A stretch of 64,000 nt of DNA, taken from assembly GCA_026315105.1 (NCBI GenBank), contig CM048755.1, positions 763,487,301-763,551,300 on the forward strand. The letters run 5' to 3'. The notes under the pieces were generated by a model that saw only the letters and a program-made list of their open reading frames with translations, did not search any database and was not told the origin of the DNA. This DNA comes from Locusta migratoria. Its lineage: Eukaryota > Arthropoda > Insecta > Orthoptera > Acrididae. Below are positions 10,908 through 23,149 of this stretch, piece by piece. Each line of letters begins with the position of its first letter. The first letter of the stretch is position 1. Made by a program: the position numbers and the translations under genes.

Positions 10908-11480
10908 TGGGACGAAGTGTTTCGCCAGGGTGTGTGTAGAATGGTCCACGAATGGTTTACAACTCGACGATATATGTCAGGCTCACCATACAGAGAAGTT
11001 GGACACATCCTACACAATCAGAAGTGACAGTCATACGCCTTTCAATACGTCTTGCATTAAGTGCGCCTTCCTTTGACTAATGCGCAGAAACGTGCTCGAC
11101 TGTAGTGGTGCATAGGACAACGTTACTAGGGATAGGAATGACATAAAATAGTGTTTTCGGACGAATGCAGGTTGTAGTTGTTTGAAAATGATGGTCGCAT
11201 ATTGGTTCGTCACAGACAAGGGGAGCGGCATCAGGCCATGTTGTGTCGGGTACTATTGGGAACAACCACAAATAACAACTGCTGCAGGTGGAGGACAGTG
11301 AATGATATCCTGCGATCCGTAGCCACACCCTTCCTGTACAATCCAATCGGAATTTTTAGCAAGACAATGAACGACGCTCTGTTTCTGCACGAACACGTAC
11401 GTTCTTGGTGGCACAAGAAGTCAGCGTTTGCCCCGGTCCGGTAGATCCTCAGACTTGCCAATCGAAGAAGTATGAAATAT
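10908..11480 (+). pseudogene. Tc1-like transposase relic
   Basis: A SDECRL block (about 11157-11175), followed by LFENDGRILVRHRQGERHQ, matches the first-Asp region of Tc1-like transposases (FSDESRF...DGR..V.R..GER). Further right a QDNE block followed by VSARTRTFLVAQEVSV (about 11355-11430) matches the QDNARPH.A region around the second Asp. The frame changes at least twice and contains stops, and the third catalytic motif is not clear. TIRs were not identified. This is a dead Tc1-type copy. Confidence 0.6.
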
Positions 11481-12520
11481 TAATAAATGAAGGCTGCAGC
11501 CTTGTGACCCAGTGCCAAGCACTACACATCAACTTGGAAACCAGGGGTATCGCTATAATAAAGGGCGCTATTCGCATCACGTATGGAACAAGTTACCAAA
11601 GCCTATGGTGGACCCTATGGCAAAAAGACACATGCTGAATTGAGGTGACTGAAATGTTAATCATGTCTTCAGGACATACTGATCAACATATCCCCTGAAG
11701 ATGAACATCCTGTCTCTAGTCTTTCAGGGGGTACTGACTTTTTAGAACATCAGTGTATATTTGTGATGTGCTGCTCACTGAAGATCCCATAGTTTCTTCT
11801 TACTGGCATCAAGACACGACTTAGAAGATCCGTAGACCCATATTGGAAAAGACTTTTTCTTTCTAATTTCATTCTGATCGTTGACTGGTGGGTACTCTTA
11901 AAGTTTGTACGATTTGTACTGCTCAATTTCTTCAATACTGTACGGAGCGAAACAAATAAACGCATTAAGATATCTGACGGATTTTTGTTCGGCAACAAAC
12001 GGACAAACTACTACATTTCTGTTACCTTGATTGTGTTGCGAGCTCTCGAGATAGGAAAGAGACGTAGCTACATCTGCTTAAAAGAATTTATAGACTTTCC
12101 GTGTCCCGAAACTAGAAAGTTGATTGGAAATAATATATTAGGTTCTCGAACGACGTATTGAAAAAGAGGGAACAGTAACATATACGGAGGGTGTTCACAA
12201 AAAAGCGACAATTTGTAAAATAATTTTATTCATTGTGTGAACCAGGGGCGAGCAGGAATCGTGCTCGTTTACAAGGCATTGGTACCTGTGCAGCTGGCTA
12301 TATATTGTGCGATCGTGACGTATGGGCCTACCGACCACCCCTTCTCTCCAATCCCCTTCCCACCCCAAAACCATTCACTACCATCTCTCGGCTTCTATCT
12401 CTATAATGATTTTCCTTTTTTCCTTCCTTGCTTTATTAAATTAAGGAGCAGGGTTAATAGGACAGTTGAAAAGAAATCATCGTTTTAAAAAGTACCTGTT
12501 AGTACGAATCCTTTTATTTA
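11481..12520. other. No recognised gene
   Basis: This may hold the eroded 3' part of the Tc1-like relic (to about 11630). A lone agggtgttcacaaaaaa at 12188-12204 recalls a mariner-type terminal sequence, but no partner end was seen. Confidence 0.35.
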
Positions 12521-12798
12521 TCACCCTCTTGAACCACAGACATTGCTGAGGTGGGGTGGCTTGCGTGCCTCAACGATACATATAGTCGTACCGTAGGTGC
12601 AACCACAGCGGAGGTGTATCTGCGGAGAGGTCAGACAAACATGTGGATCCTGAAGAGGAGCAGCAGCCTTTTCTGTAGTTACAGGGACCACAGTCTGGAT
12701 GATTGACTGAGCTGGCCTTGTAACATCAGCTAACATAGCTTTGTCATGCAGTTACTGCGAACGGCTGAAATGAAGGGGAACTACAGTCGTTACTTTTC

Positions 12799-12995
12799 AA
12801 ATGTTCAAATGTTTGTATAGTCTATGGGACTTAACTACGGGGTCATCAGTCCCTAAACTTACAAACTACTTATGAACTACTTACGAACTAGGACGGCACA
12901 AATATCCATGCCCGAGGGGAGATTCGAACCCCCGACCGTAGTGGCCGTGCAGACCGTGACTGGAGCGCCTTAGTCCCCTCGGCCACCGCGGCCGG
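12799..12995 (-). mobile_element. SINE, head type A, inside the RTE 5' region
   Basis: A complete reverse-oriented type A copy with an 11-bp target-site duplication (cgttacttttc) at 12788-12798 and 12996-13006. The RTE sequence resumes directly after it. Confidence 0.93.
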
Positions 12996-13089
12996 CGTTA
13001 CTTTTCCCGAGGACATGTATTCCAGAGGTAAAATAGTCCCCCATTCTGCTCTCCGGGCGGGGACTACTCAAGAGGATGTCGTCATCAAG

Positions 13090-14004
13090 AAAAACAAAAC
13101 AGGCATTCTACGGATTGGAGCGTGGAATATTCTATCCCTCAATCGGGTAGGTAAGTTAGAAAATTTGATAAATGGATAGGTTAAGGTTAGATATGGTGGG
13201 GATTAGTGGAGTTCGGTGGAAGGATGAACAGGATTTTCGGGCAGGTGAGTACAGGGTTATAAATACAAAATCAGTTGGTGGTAACACAGGAGTAGGTCTG
13301 ATAATGAATAAGAAAACAGAAATGCGAGCAAGTTATTATGACTAGCATAGTAAACGCATTATCGCAGCAATGATAGACACGAAGCCAACACCGACCACAG
13401 TAGTACACGTTTATATACCAACTAGCTCTGCCGATGATAAGGATATCGAAGAAATGTATGAGGAGATAAAAGAAATTATTCAGACCGTTAGAGGAGAAGA
13501 AAATTAATTTTGATATGGGACTGGAACTCGTTAGTGGGAAAAGGAATAGAAAGAAATGTAGTAGGTGAATATGAACTGGGGAAAAGGTATGAAAAAGTAG
13601 AACGACTGGTAGGATTTTGTGCAAACCACAATTTATTCATCATAAACACTTGGTTTAATCATCATGAGAGAAGGTTATATACATGGAAGAGACTAGGAGG
13701 CACTGGGAGGTACAACATCGGCTTTGTAATGTTAAGGCAGAGATTTAGAAACCAGGTTTTAAACTGTAAGACATATCCAGAGGCAGATATAGACTCTGAC
13801 CATAATTTATTGGTTATAAGCTGTAGATTAAAACTTAAGAGATTGCAAAAAGGTATAAAATTTAGGAGATGGAATATGGACAAATCGAAGGAACCAGAGG
13901 TAGTTCAGAGTTTCAGAAGGAGCATCAGGCAAAGATTGGCTGAAACGAAGGACAGTAGTACAGTAGAAGAAAAATGGGTAGCTCTGAGAGACAGAGTAGT
14001 GTAG
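13090..14004 (+). pseudogene. RTE endonuclease domain, broken
   Basis: The apurinic-type endonuclease nicks target DNA for target-primed reverse transcription. Visible blocks are RIGAWNI-like at about 13115, a segment with RLDMVGISGVRW at about 13180, WDWNSLVGKG at about 13518, NTWF...HERRLYTW at about 13648-13690, and SDHNLLVI (the conserved C-terminal SDH catalytic block) at about 13797. Several in-frame stops and at least two frame changes separate them. The last open piece runs 13510-14004. The domain order and motifs fit RTE; the copy cannot make an intact protein. Confidence 0.75.
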
Positions 14005-14429
14005 GCCGCAGAGGATCATACAGGCAGAAGGACAAAGCCTAATATAAATCTTTGGATAACACAGGAGATACTAACCTTAACTGATGAAAGAAGAAGCAAT
14101 GAAATGCGTCAAGTAAAGCAGGCAAGAGGGAGTAAGGACGTCTGAAGAATGAGGTTGACAGGAAGTGCAGACTGGTTAAGATGGAGTGGCTTGAGGAAAA
14201 ATGCAAGACCGTAGAAGAATGTATAACCAGGAGAAAGATAGATAGTCCTAGTTCAAAAGGAAAATGAAAGAGATATTTGGAGACAAGAAAAGCAGCGGCT
14301 TGAATATCAAGAACTCAGATGGAAAACCAATACCAAGCAAAGAAGGGAAAGCTGAACTGGAATATATAGAGGAAACAGAAGACGAAGTAAGGGAAGGTGA
14401 GATAGGAGAAACTATACTGCGAGAAGAAT

Positions 14430-15735
14430 TTGACAGAGCACTAAACGTTTTGAGGCCACCGGAGGCCACCGGAGTAGATGATATTCCGCCTGAACTATTA
14501 TTACCATTAGGAGAGCCAGTCAGGAACAAATAGTTTTCCCTGGTACGCATGATTTATGAGACAGGTGAAACACCCTCAGGCTTCAAGAAGAATACAGTCA
14601 TTCAAATTCCGAAGAAGCAAATGCAGACAAATGTAAAAATAACAGAACTATCAGTTGAAAAAGTTATGGTTGCAAATAATAACACGAATTATCAACAGAC
14701 GAATGGAAATATTGATGGAATACGACCTTGGGGAAGATCAGTTTGGATTTAGGAGAAATTTCGGAACACGCGATGCAATACTGACATTAATACTTATCTT
14801 AGAAGATAGGTTAAGAGCTGTATTAAACTTGTACAAAACTATTAGAGTCGAAGGGCATGAAAGGGTCGTAGTGGTAGGGATGGGAGTAAGACATGGTTGT
14901 AACCTTTCCCCAGAGTTGTTGAATCTGTACATTCTGCAAGCTGTGAAGGAATGCAAGGAGAAATTTGGATAGGGAATGAAAGACCAGGCAGAGGGAATAA
15001 AAACCTTGCGGTTTGCTGATGACATAGTAATTTTGTCAGAGACAACGAAGGACCTTGTCAGTGTCTTGAAAGGAAGGTATGAGATCAACATTAACAAGAG
15101 TAAAACGAGGACAATGGAATGTAGTGTCAGAAAATCAGGCAATGCTGAAGGAATTAGATTGAGTAGTAGTAGATGAGTTTTGTTGCTTGGGTAGCAAGGT
15201 AACTTCTGATGTCCGAAGTAAAGAACATACAAAATGCAGAATGGCTATTAGAAGAAAAGCGTTTCTGAAGAAGCGAAATTTGTTGATATCCAATATCAGT
15301 TTAAATGTTAGGAAGTCCTTTCCAAAAGCATTTGTCTTGAGTGTAGCACTGTATGGGAGTGAAATGTGGACGATCACGGATTCAGACAAAAATATCATAG
15401 AAACTTTCGATATGTGGTGCTACAGACGAATGCTGAAGAGTAGAAGGGTAGATCACGTAACTAATGAGGAGGTGCTTGACCGAATTGGGGAGAAAAGGTG
15501 TATGTGGCATATCCTGACTAAGAGAAGGGATAGATTGGTGGGACACAGTCTGAGACATCAAGGAATTGTCAACTTAGCATTAGAAGGAGGTGTGTGGGGT
15601 AAAAATCGTAGAGTGAGACCGAGGGACGAATACAGTAAGCAGATTCAAAAGGATGTGGGTTGCCGAACTTATTCTCAGATGAAAAGGCTTGCGCAGGACC
15701 GGGTGGCGTGGATATCTGCATCAAACCAGTCTGCC
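14430..15735 (+). pseudogene. RTE reverse transcriptase and C-terminal part, broken
   Basis: Recognisable pieces are the GVDDIPPELL block at about 14474, the EDQFGFRRN block at about 14735, the GCNLSPELLNLYI block at about 14898, FADD (catalytic motif C) at about 15010-15022, and a long C-terminal frame at 15187-15807 with the MWCYRRMLKS segment. Compared with the copy at 21.1-21.7 kb, the stretch carrying catalytic motif A is deleted at about 14815. Frame breaks occur at about 14532, 14752 and 14972. The copy is dead for reverse transcription. Confidence 0.8.
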
Positions 15736-15764
15736 GACCGAAGATCAGAACAACAACAAAAACA

Positions 15765-16150
15765 GGTAGAGTTTACAAAATTGCACAAAGTTTTTACATC
15801 TAGATAAACGCAAAAAGTTACGTAAATTTCCATCACCCCTGTTAAGTTTCATGATAGAAAAACATTCATAAACCCAAGTTGAGCCAAACATTGAATTATC
15901 TACTCGACTTCATGCTGAAGATAAGGAAAGTCTTGCTGCGGAGAGTCTTGATAAAAGTCCGTTAAACGTCTTGCTATAAGGAACTTGTGTCTCAGGCCAG
16001 AATTACATCGTGGGTGTATTAATTACATTTTAAAATCGGGATGAACATTATCTACAGAAACAACAAATGGCCTCTGAAACCTTCCTAAAGTTTGAGATAC
16101 ATTTGATATATCTCTAGATCACTTGAGAAGTATCTCTTTTATTGTACTAA
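15765..16150. other. No recognisable gene
   Basis: Nothing identified between the RTE tail and the PLE fragment. Confidence 0.4.
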
Positions 16151-16169
16151 GTACGTAAACATATGTTCT

Positions 16170-16692
16170 TCCCACACCACCCAGAGTAGCCTTCCGCCGT
16201 CCTCCCAACCTCCGCAACATCCTTGTCCAACCTTACAACATACCAAAACCACCCTCCCTGCCTAATGCTTCCTACCCCTGCAACCGATCCCGCTGCAAAA
16301 CCTGTCCAATGCATCCTCCCACTACCACATACTCCAGCCCCACCACAGGAAAAACCTACCCGATTCAAGGCAGGGCCACATGCGAGAGAACGCATGTCAT
16401 ATACCAGCTGACATGTGTCCACTGTTCAGCCTTTTATGTTGGTATGACTACTAACAAATTGGCTGAGCGGATGAATGGGCACAGACGGACTGTTCGCCTG
16501 GGGGACACCCAATATCCTGTGGCAGAACATGCCCTCCAGCATAACTCCAGGGACCTGGGCACATGTTATACCACACGTGCCATTTGGATAGTACCAACAA
16601 ACACCAGTCCCTCAGAGCTACGGAGGTGGGAACTTGCCTTCCTACTGGAATTGTACTCGAATGGACAAGCTAATAGCAGACAGACAGTGGGT
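16170..16692 (+). pseudogene. Penelope-like element GIY-YIG endonuclease fragment
   Basis: The 5' part (to about 16300) encodes the linker with FRRPPNLRNILV and the CNRSRCKTCP cysteine cluster. An open frame at 16309-16809 continues with YQLTCVHCSAFYVGMT, the GIY-YIG-type core with a Tyr-Val-Gly triplet. It ends with an RMNGHRRTVR segment and a C-terminal tail rich in W, R and E. In PLEs this domain follows the reverse transcriptase and nicks DNA. No reverse transcriptase lies upstream, so only the 3' coding end remains, spread over two frames. It is a different PLE lineage from the one at 49-51 kb: the sequence and the cysteine pattern both differ. Confidence 0.75.
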
Positions 16693-16814
16693 TATAAGCA
16701 GCAGCACTTACAAAAATCAGTTGTAAACAGTGGTGGCCGGAGTGTTATTCGTCTGAGGCACGTGCGTGCCCGAAAGGGGAACTGTTGCAACAACACACGC
16801 TACGTGTAGAGCGT

Positions 16815-17590
16815 GACTTTGTCATATTACTAAAGTATCTTACGCTAATGTAAGCAGATCACCGGAGCAACCAGAACGTTCTAGTATCATCTTTCCGACT
16901 ATAAATGGACCCCTCTAAGCACAGGTTGGCAGAGTCATCGGAAGACGGTCAAGAGTTCGGACCGAACCGCCGGAAGCGCCGGGGCGCCACAGCCGTCATA
17001 AGAGAGTGTTGTCTTCGACACCAGACGGCCAGGGGCCGACGGGAGCCAGTCAGCTCCCACGCAACGCCGGACTTAGCGCCGCGGTGGATGGAAGCGTAGC
17101 AGCGGCGACAATGGCAGCTTACCTGGGATCCAGTCGGTGAGCGCTACCTCCATCTCCTGGGTGGGGAGCAGCCTCCTGTCATCGCCCGGCGGAGAACGCG
17201 AGTTCGCCGCCCGTAGCCGCCACACGCCATCCCGGGCAGAGCGGCACGGTCCTGCCTCCACGGGGGCCCTGAGGCCTACTGCTACTGTCTGCACAGCGAT
17301 CGGCGAGCCACACTTCCGCGCTGTCAGCCAACGCCGGCTTCCGCTGCGCCAGCACCTTCCCACAGCCGAGGCTCGCACCACAGCGGTGTAGGTTATTCAT
17401 ACTCTCAATGTAAATGTTCTTTCGAGACAGCCAGACAGTTTCGTTCAAGTACAGAGTTCTCTGTAGCATGTCACGTATGTAACTGCAAGAATAAGGGGTT
17501 TCAAGTCCTCAGAATTGTTGTAAAACGTATGTTAAATAAATATCTAAACTTTGAGTCTTGTGTTATACCGCATCCCTCTCCCTATGAGTC
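16815..17590 (+). other. LTR-like or promoter-like GC-rich block
   Basis: A ctataaatgg TATA-like string is at about 16898, a GC-rich stretch covers 16960-17390, and an aataaatat polyadenylation-like signal lies near 17533, followed by a GT-rich stretch. This layout resembles a solo LTR starting near tgtcatattac (16814). No matching target-site duplication or clear CA end was found, so the call is weak. Confidence 0.3.
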
Positions 17591-19114
17591 GAGTGAGCCC
17601 ATGTTCCATAAGAGAATGCCATCTTTGACAATTGTGGTGTGAGTTACATCTCAGTAAAACACGCTACAAATCTAACACGCAAATGAATAGATAAAGTGTA
17701 GGTTTCACATGGCAAAAGGAGCTTAGAGCCCACTGTCCTGTAAAAGACAATAAATAAATAAAGACAAAACAGTTCCCCTATAACACAATCCCGGAAGTCA
17801 AGCCACCAAAGGTGTCAGAACTTCGGCACCAACACCAGCAATAAAAAAAATGTTTTTATTAACCACTTGTTGAACTGATTAGATAATAAAAATCGTACCA
17901 AACGCTCTATGGAAACTTTAATGTTAACTGCGTATCACGAAAAATTTTGATATACTAATGACTGAACAAAAACTTGTACAGATTTTGAACGTAGAATTAT
18001 ATGACGAACAACTTTCTCTCGTTCTGGAATCAAACCCATCACCTGCAGACATATCTAACCAAGCAAAACATTCGTTTCTTATCGGTACTCCATCACGACA
18101 AAGATGGTCATAGCTGGTTAGGCATAAAATGTGTGAAAAACTTTCCTGAAGCACGAATGTATTAAACATTCATATATCACCAGTAAAAATTAACAAAGAT
18201 CCCTGAGTTATGAACCGAGTACCTAATTGGATGATAACTGGGTAAAATATGATGACAGTAGCCGAATTTTTCACCAACAGCGATATGTTTGAATCTGCTG
18301 TCACGATATAATGACATTATGCCTGACCGGGAATTGAACCCCGAACCTACGTCCTTTCCATCTACGAATTGACGTCGTAAGTCAGATTTTAATGTAATGT
18401 TAGGGTATGCACGTGTGTCTGACTAGACAATGGTACCTATCATTGTCATTGTTAATGCATGAAGAGACATAAAAAAATATTTTTCACTAGCAGCCCAGTG
18501 TTCTCTATATTTGGCTGAATTTATGTCGTGCCATTGAAAATATGCCAAAGAAAAATCGTATTCAGACATAGAACATTCAAATGTATCATGCTGAAAATGT
18601 TAATAGAGTCGGGCAACGGTAGAATTGAATAGAAGAAGAGACCTGGTCAAATAATTTTCCTTGGACCCTGCACTTTATTTACGACGTTGTGGTTGCAGTC
18701 AGCGCATCCAGATATTATTCGTAACTGCTTCGTGGCATAGCTTATACAGTACGCTGCTTCAGTCAACCTGTTGGCAGGCTGCTCGCCGCTACACCCATGA
18801 TTGGTAGGCCAGCTGAGGAATACGGACGGCGAGCAAGCGTACTCTGCCATGCCGCTACTCTAAGGGCTGGGATACACGTCGCAGTCTTTGGCTCTCCGAG
18901 AGTTTGCTGCTCTAAGATAGAGCTCGTACGACAGTTTAGACTGGGGGATAATTTTTGCTATCAGTTACTATTACACAAATACTTGCGAGTGCTTTCTGCA
19001 AGTGTCTGAGGGTCTTGCGAAAGCAGATATCGGAAGCATATACATATAGCATGTTGACACTGTCTGTGGGTGCTGTCAGGTCACTCTCCGCGAGATTTTC
19101 AGGCGTAATTCCGT
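17591..19114. other. No recognised gene; tRNA-like B box at about 18318-18350
   Basis: On the minus strand 18318-18350 reads like a B box (ggttcggggttcaattcccgg region), probably an eroded SINE head. Nothing else was identified. Part of 18.8-19.1 kb may belong to the Harbinger relic that follows. Confidence 0.35.
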
Positions 19115-19660
19115 ATGGAGGAAGACGTTGTAATGGAACAGCGTCCGACTACAACTGTACTTTCAATACTTTTGGTACCAATGAAGAAACGTAAACGCCA
19201 GCATTCCTGTTGGAAAAGAGAACGAATTAGGCTGCGGGATGATTCTGGAGCGTTCAGGAATCTTATTGTAGAGATAGTGATGGAAGATCCTCAAGAGTAT
19301 CGAAATCTCACGAGAATGACAGCGACGGACGAGGAAAAAATACTCAAATTCGGATCCAAAATTGTAAACCAAGAAACTGTTATGCGTAAATTCATTAGTG
19401 TTGGAGACCGACTGCTTGAGACGCTAACAAGGACACCACATAGATGTCGAATTTTTTAATTTTTATCATATTTATTGCCTCTGAAGTTGATATATTCAAG
19501 TAGCAATCAGCCAAGATCATTTATGCAACTCTATAAAATGGTCGAGGAAATCGTCTTTGGAGCGTTTCGAATACCTTTAATTACATCAGAAAAGTATGAC
19601 AGTCACCGTCGCTTAGCACTGAAATTTGATAAAAATGAAATCTTAAGGCTGACAGTTTGA
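19115..19660 (+). pseudogene. PIF/Harbinger transposase relic, N-terminal half
   Basis: The open frame 19115-19459 (114 codons) contains a basic segment, then SGAFRNLIVEIVMEDPQEYR, then NLTRMTATDEEKILKFG and MRKFISVGDRLLETL. This is the order seen at the N-terminus of HARBI1/PIF transposases (GAF..L..EL...D...Y....RM....F..LL...I......MR..I...ERL..TL). After a frame change, pieces like AISQ...I and FGAFRIPLITSEKY (about 19545-19600) match the region leading to the DDE domain. The DDE residues are not present. No TIRs or TTA/TAA duplication were found. Confidence 0.6.
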
Positions 19661-20464
19661 ATTATACAACTGCTATTTTTATTTTTATCTATATATGTTT
19701 TGAATACCTATACCATTTAAATATAAAATTAATGAAAAATGTGGTAATTAAGATACATCTACTGTAATGTATATGAATGTTTGTCTTTTCTTTACTGTTC
19801 AATATTTTTAATAATTATTTTTTCAATTAAAAAACATCCCAAATTACATTTTTGGAGCAATACGGAAAAACTTTTAAGAAAGTGAACAACCAAAGGCAAA
19901 CATATTAAAAATTTCAAAACTTGATGAATATTACATATAAATGGTGTAGGAATTGGTACAACACGAAAAGATTATATGACAAAAAATTACATGAATTTTC
20001 GTGATCTGAACTATGGACACCTTGGGCTACAATTCGAAACTGTACCATTGAGCAACGGTGGCTGGTAACGTTATTGGGCTAATACGTTTCATTTACCCTC
20101 ATTAAAAATTTGATATGGGTCAAGTAACCAATTGTTCGTCACTTCTCTTCTGTCACATAGCTGACATTCACTTCACCGTGCATATCCATTGTTTCATTAA
20201 TCACAACTATACCTACAAGGTGAGTATACATTAAACAGGTCTGTAGCTGCGGTAATTTCGGTGTGCAATGGATAATGTGAATGCCTAACGCATGATCGTG
20301 TCTGTAGGCGACAACTTGTTTCTTCGCATATCAATGCTGTGTAGTATGTGTAACATGTTTTCTATACGGTCCTTGCTTTGTTTCATTAAAGACAACAACT
20401 TTAGATATAACCTGATTGTTCGTGTTGCTCTTATAGGATGATAGAATAGACGATTTCTTCTCTC
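19661..20464. other. No recognisable gene
   Basis: AT-rich sequence without supportable features. Confidence 0.4.
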
Positions 20465-20474
20465 AGAAACACGG

Positions 20475-21699
20475 TTGTTGTTGTTGTGGTCTTCAGTCCG
20501 TAGACTGGTTTGATGCAGCTCTCCACGCTACCCTGTACTGTGTAAGTCTCTTCATATGAGAATACGTTCGGCAACCCACATCCTTTTGCTTACTATATTC
20601 GTCCCTCGGTCTCCCTCTACGATTTTTACCCCACACGCTTCCTTCTAATGCTAAGTTCACAATTCCTTGATGTCTCAGAATGTGTCCAACCAATCTATCC
20701 CTTCTCTAGTCAGGATATGTCAGAAACTCCTTTTCTCCGCTATTCGGTTAAGCACCTCCTCATTAGTTACGTGATCTACCCATTTGATTTTCATCATTCG
20801 TCTGTAACACCACATTTAAAAAGCTTCTATCATCTTTTTATCTGAACTCTTTATCGTCCACGTTTCACACCTATACAATGCTACACTTCAGACAAATGCT
20901 TTCATAAAGGACTTTTTAACATTTCAATTAATATTGGATGTTAATAATTTTCGCTTCTTTAGAAACGCTTTTCTTCCCATAGCCATTCTACATTTTATAT
21001 CTTCTTTACTTCGGCCATCGGAAGTAATCTTCCTACTCAAATAACAAAATTCATCTACTACTTTTATTGTCTCATTAGCTAATCTAATTCCTTCAGCATC
21101 GTCCGATTTTTACTTATCTTCTTTTTACTCTTCTTAATGTTCATCTTATATCTTCCTTTCAAGACACTGTCCATCCCATTCAATTGCTCTTCCAGATCTT
21201 TTGCGGTCTCTGACAGAATTACTATGTCATCGGCAAACCGCAATGTTTTTATTTCTTCTCCCTGCACTTTAATGCCCTCTCCAAATTTCTCTTTCCATTC
21301 CTTTACTGCCTGTTCAATGTACAGATTGAACAACATTGGGGAAAGGCTACAACCCTGTCTTACTCCCTTCCCAACCTCTGCGTCCCTTTCATGCCCTTCG
21401 ACTCTAATAACAGCTGTTTGGTTTTTGTATAAGTTGAGTATAACTCTTCGCTTCCTATATTTTACCTCTGCTACCTTCAGAATTTGGAATACTGTATTCC
21501 AGTCGACATTGTCAAAAGCTTTCTCCAAATAGACAAATGCTAAAAACGTAGGTTTCCCTTTCCTTAGCCTGTCTTCTAAGATAAGTCGTAATGTGAGTAT
21601 TGCGTCCCGTGTTCCTACATTTCTCCTAAATCCAAACTGATCTTCCCCGAGGTCGGATTCCACTAGTTTTTCCATTCGTCTGTAAATAATTCGTGTTGG
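20475..21699 (-). mobile_element. RTE-type LINE, 5'-truncated copy
   Basis: The copy ends on the left in a run of gttgtt (the caa-type tail on the minus strand). It is truncated on the right inside the reverse transcriptase. A perfect 10-bp target-site duplication (agaaacacgg) lies at 20465-20474 and 21700-21709, so both ends are known. It covers the reverse transcriptase palm to the C-terminus. Confidence 0.9.
21079..21699 (-). pseudogene. RTE reverse transcriptase with altered catalytic motif A
   Basis: A continuous frame encodes, in order, EDQFGFRRN, KPTFLAFVYLEKAFD, GVRQGCSLSPMLFNLYI and RFADDIVIL. In reverse transcriptases the motif A consensus F-x-D supplies a metal-binding Asp. Here the codon reads Tyr (FVY), so the enzyme should be inactive although the frame is open. 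Motif B (GCSLSP) and motif C (FADD) look intact. Downstream the frame is lost at about 21079, and the C-terminal domain continues in pieces to about 20493. Confidence 0.8.
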
Positions 21700-21757
21700 A
21701 GAAACACGGTAGGGAGATAAATTATGTCTCAATACACGTAGCGTCATGAGTTCTTTT

Positions 21758-21797
21758 TAAGTCCCATAAATTTACAAACATTTGAACATTTTTTAAT
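21758..21797 (+). mobile_element. SINE 3' tail fragment
   Basis: About 40 bp matching the end of the common SINE body (taagtcccata...tttacaaacatttg) with a T-rich end. The head and most of the body are missing. Confidence 0.65.
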
Positions 21798-23149
21798 TGT
21801 AGTTGTTGTTTACATGAGAGGTCGAAGCTCGCAGAGATAGACTCTCTGAGATGTTGCCCCTGTCTCGAAGTCTGCCGGTGAGCTGATTCTCGGCGTCAAA
21901 GACCTATATAATCAAAGTAGACTGGCCACAGAGCAGCCACTTTTGAAGTTACTTGGAAACATTTGCCGCCATGTTCTCCAACGTCAATGACGACTTTTCC
22001 TTAATTTCTGCACGACGCATTTCGGAAAACAGTTGTCATTATGAATGGTATTCGTCATGTATAGCAGGAGCCTAGGTTTGATCTTTGAAATTTTCGAACT
22101 GCTGTATTATTCAGCCTACTTTACTACAACGTAAATAAGTATTCATTTGTAACTGCCAACGTATCTTTCCCTATAAATAAAGGCGATTTTTATAACCTTT
22201 ACTTACCATTATTCCACCTCTGGTTAATGATACTCCACACTTTCAACAAGGCTACTACTTTACATATTTATGAAGAAGTATGTTTGTACTCGTTTTGTAT
22301 AAGCAAAGCGATCAATAGCCGACTATACAAACATTTAAAAACGTCATTTAAAAGCTTAGATATCGTTTCTATTGATGCAAATCAAGAAGATAATAATAAT
22401 AATAATAATTGTTGTTATTATTATTATTTCGTTTTAACCTTTTTGTGTGGCCTTAAACAGTGCAAATGAAAGCTAGGGTTAACATTAGTCATATTCTTGT
22501 TTGTCACTTGGTAGAGTCCATTTAGCACATCCTGCTGCAGTGATTGAATAAAGGCAAATATTACTGTTAAATATTTTTAAAGTCACAGAAAATCTGCCAT
22601 TAACCTACAGTTGTCCCTGAATAATAGCCAATGTTACAGTTAAATAAAAAATCGTTTTTAATGTCAGATTTTAAAGGACCGTTTGATGACAAACATAAAT
22701 CGTCCATCGAAAATATACACTTAAAAATATCCACTGACATTGCATTATTTTTGTATTAAAGCAAATAGGAATAAAAAGATAAATGAATTAAACACATTTG
22801 TAGAATATAGCAACTGACAAGTTTAATCACAGTCTTACATTAACTATGTGCACAGTAATTCGACAAATATAGATAGTCTTTGTATGAAATGGAAGTCAGT
22901 TTACAATAATTTCAATCACTGATCTTTAAACAAAATTAACTTTGTGTATATATGTCTAATTTGCTTTCCTCTGTTTTCCATTGATTTGGTTTTGCCCAAA
23001 TGATGGAACCTACAAGTTAAATAATGCTACAACATCACTTTTATAAGACTGAAAAAATGAGAATCTTCTCCAAATTCACGGGAAATCATTAGGTGATCAC
23101 ACCCAACAAAAAAATTTTGTCCATGTCGCAACATTCTGAGAAAGTCAAG
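21798..23149. other. No recognised gene
   Basis: AT-rich, with only the microsatellite noted at 22390-22430. Confidence 0.4.
22390..22430. repeat. (AAT)n / (ATT)n inverted microsatellite
   Basis: A run of aat trinucleotides followed by tgttgtt and a run of tta, able to fold back on itself. No associated element was seen. Confidence 0.7.

Larger units (their letters stand above)
12525..15764 (+). mobile_element. RTE-type non-LTR retrotransposon, long damaged copy
   Basis: In order: a 5' untranslated region (about 12525-13050), an apurinic-type endonuclease (about 13090-13850), a linker, a reverse transcriptase (about 14430-15200) and a C-terminal domain, ending in a caacaacaaaaac-type tail at about 15764. 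The same family recurs at 20.5, 28.9 and 56.5 kb. The copy has multiple frameshifts and stops, plus a deletion removing the first catalytic block of the reverse transcriptase. The 5' boundary is approximate and no target-site duplication was found. A SINE sits in the 5' region. Confidence 0.8.

Noticed and set aside
22227..22469. Small plus-strand frame across the AAT microsatellite
   Set aside because: The frame is open partly because of the trinucleotide repeat; nothing else supports it.
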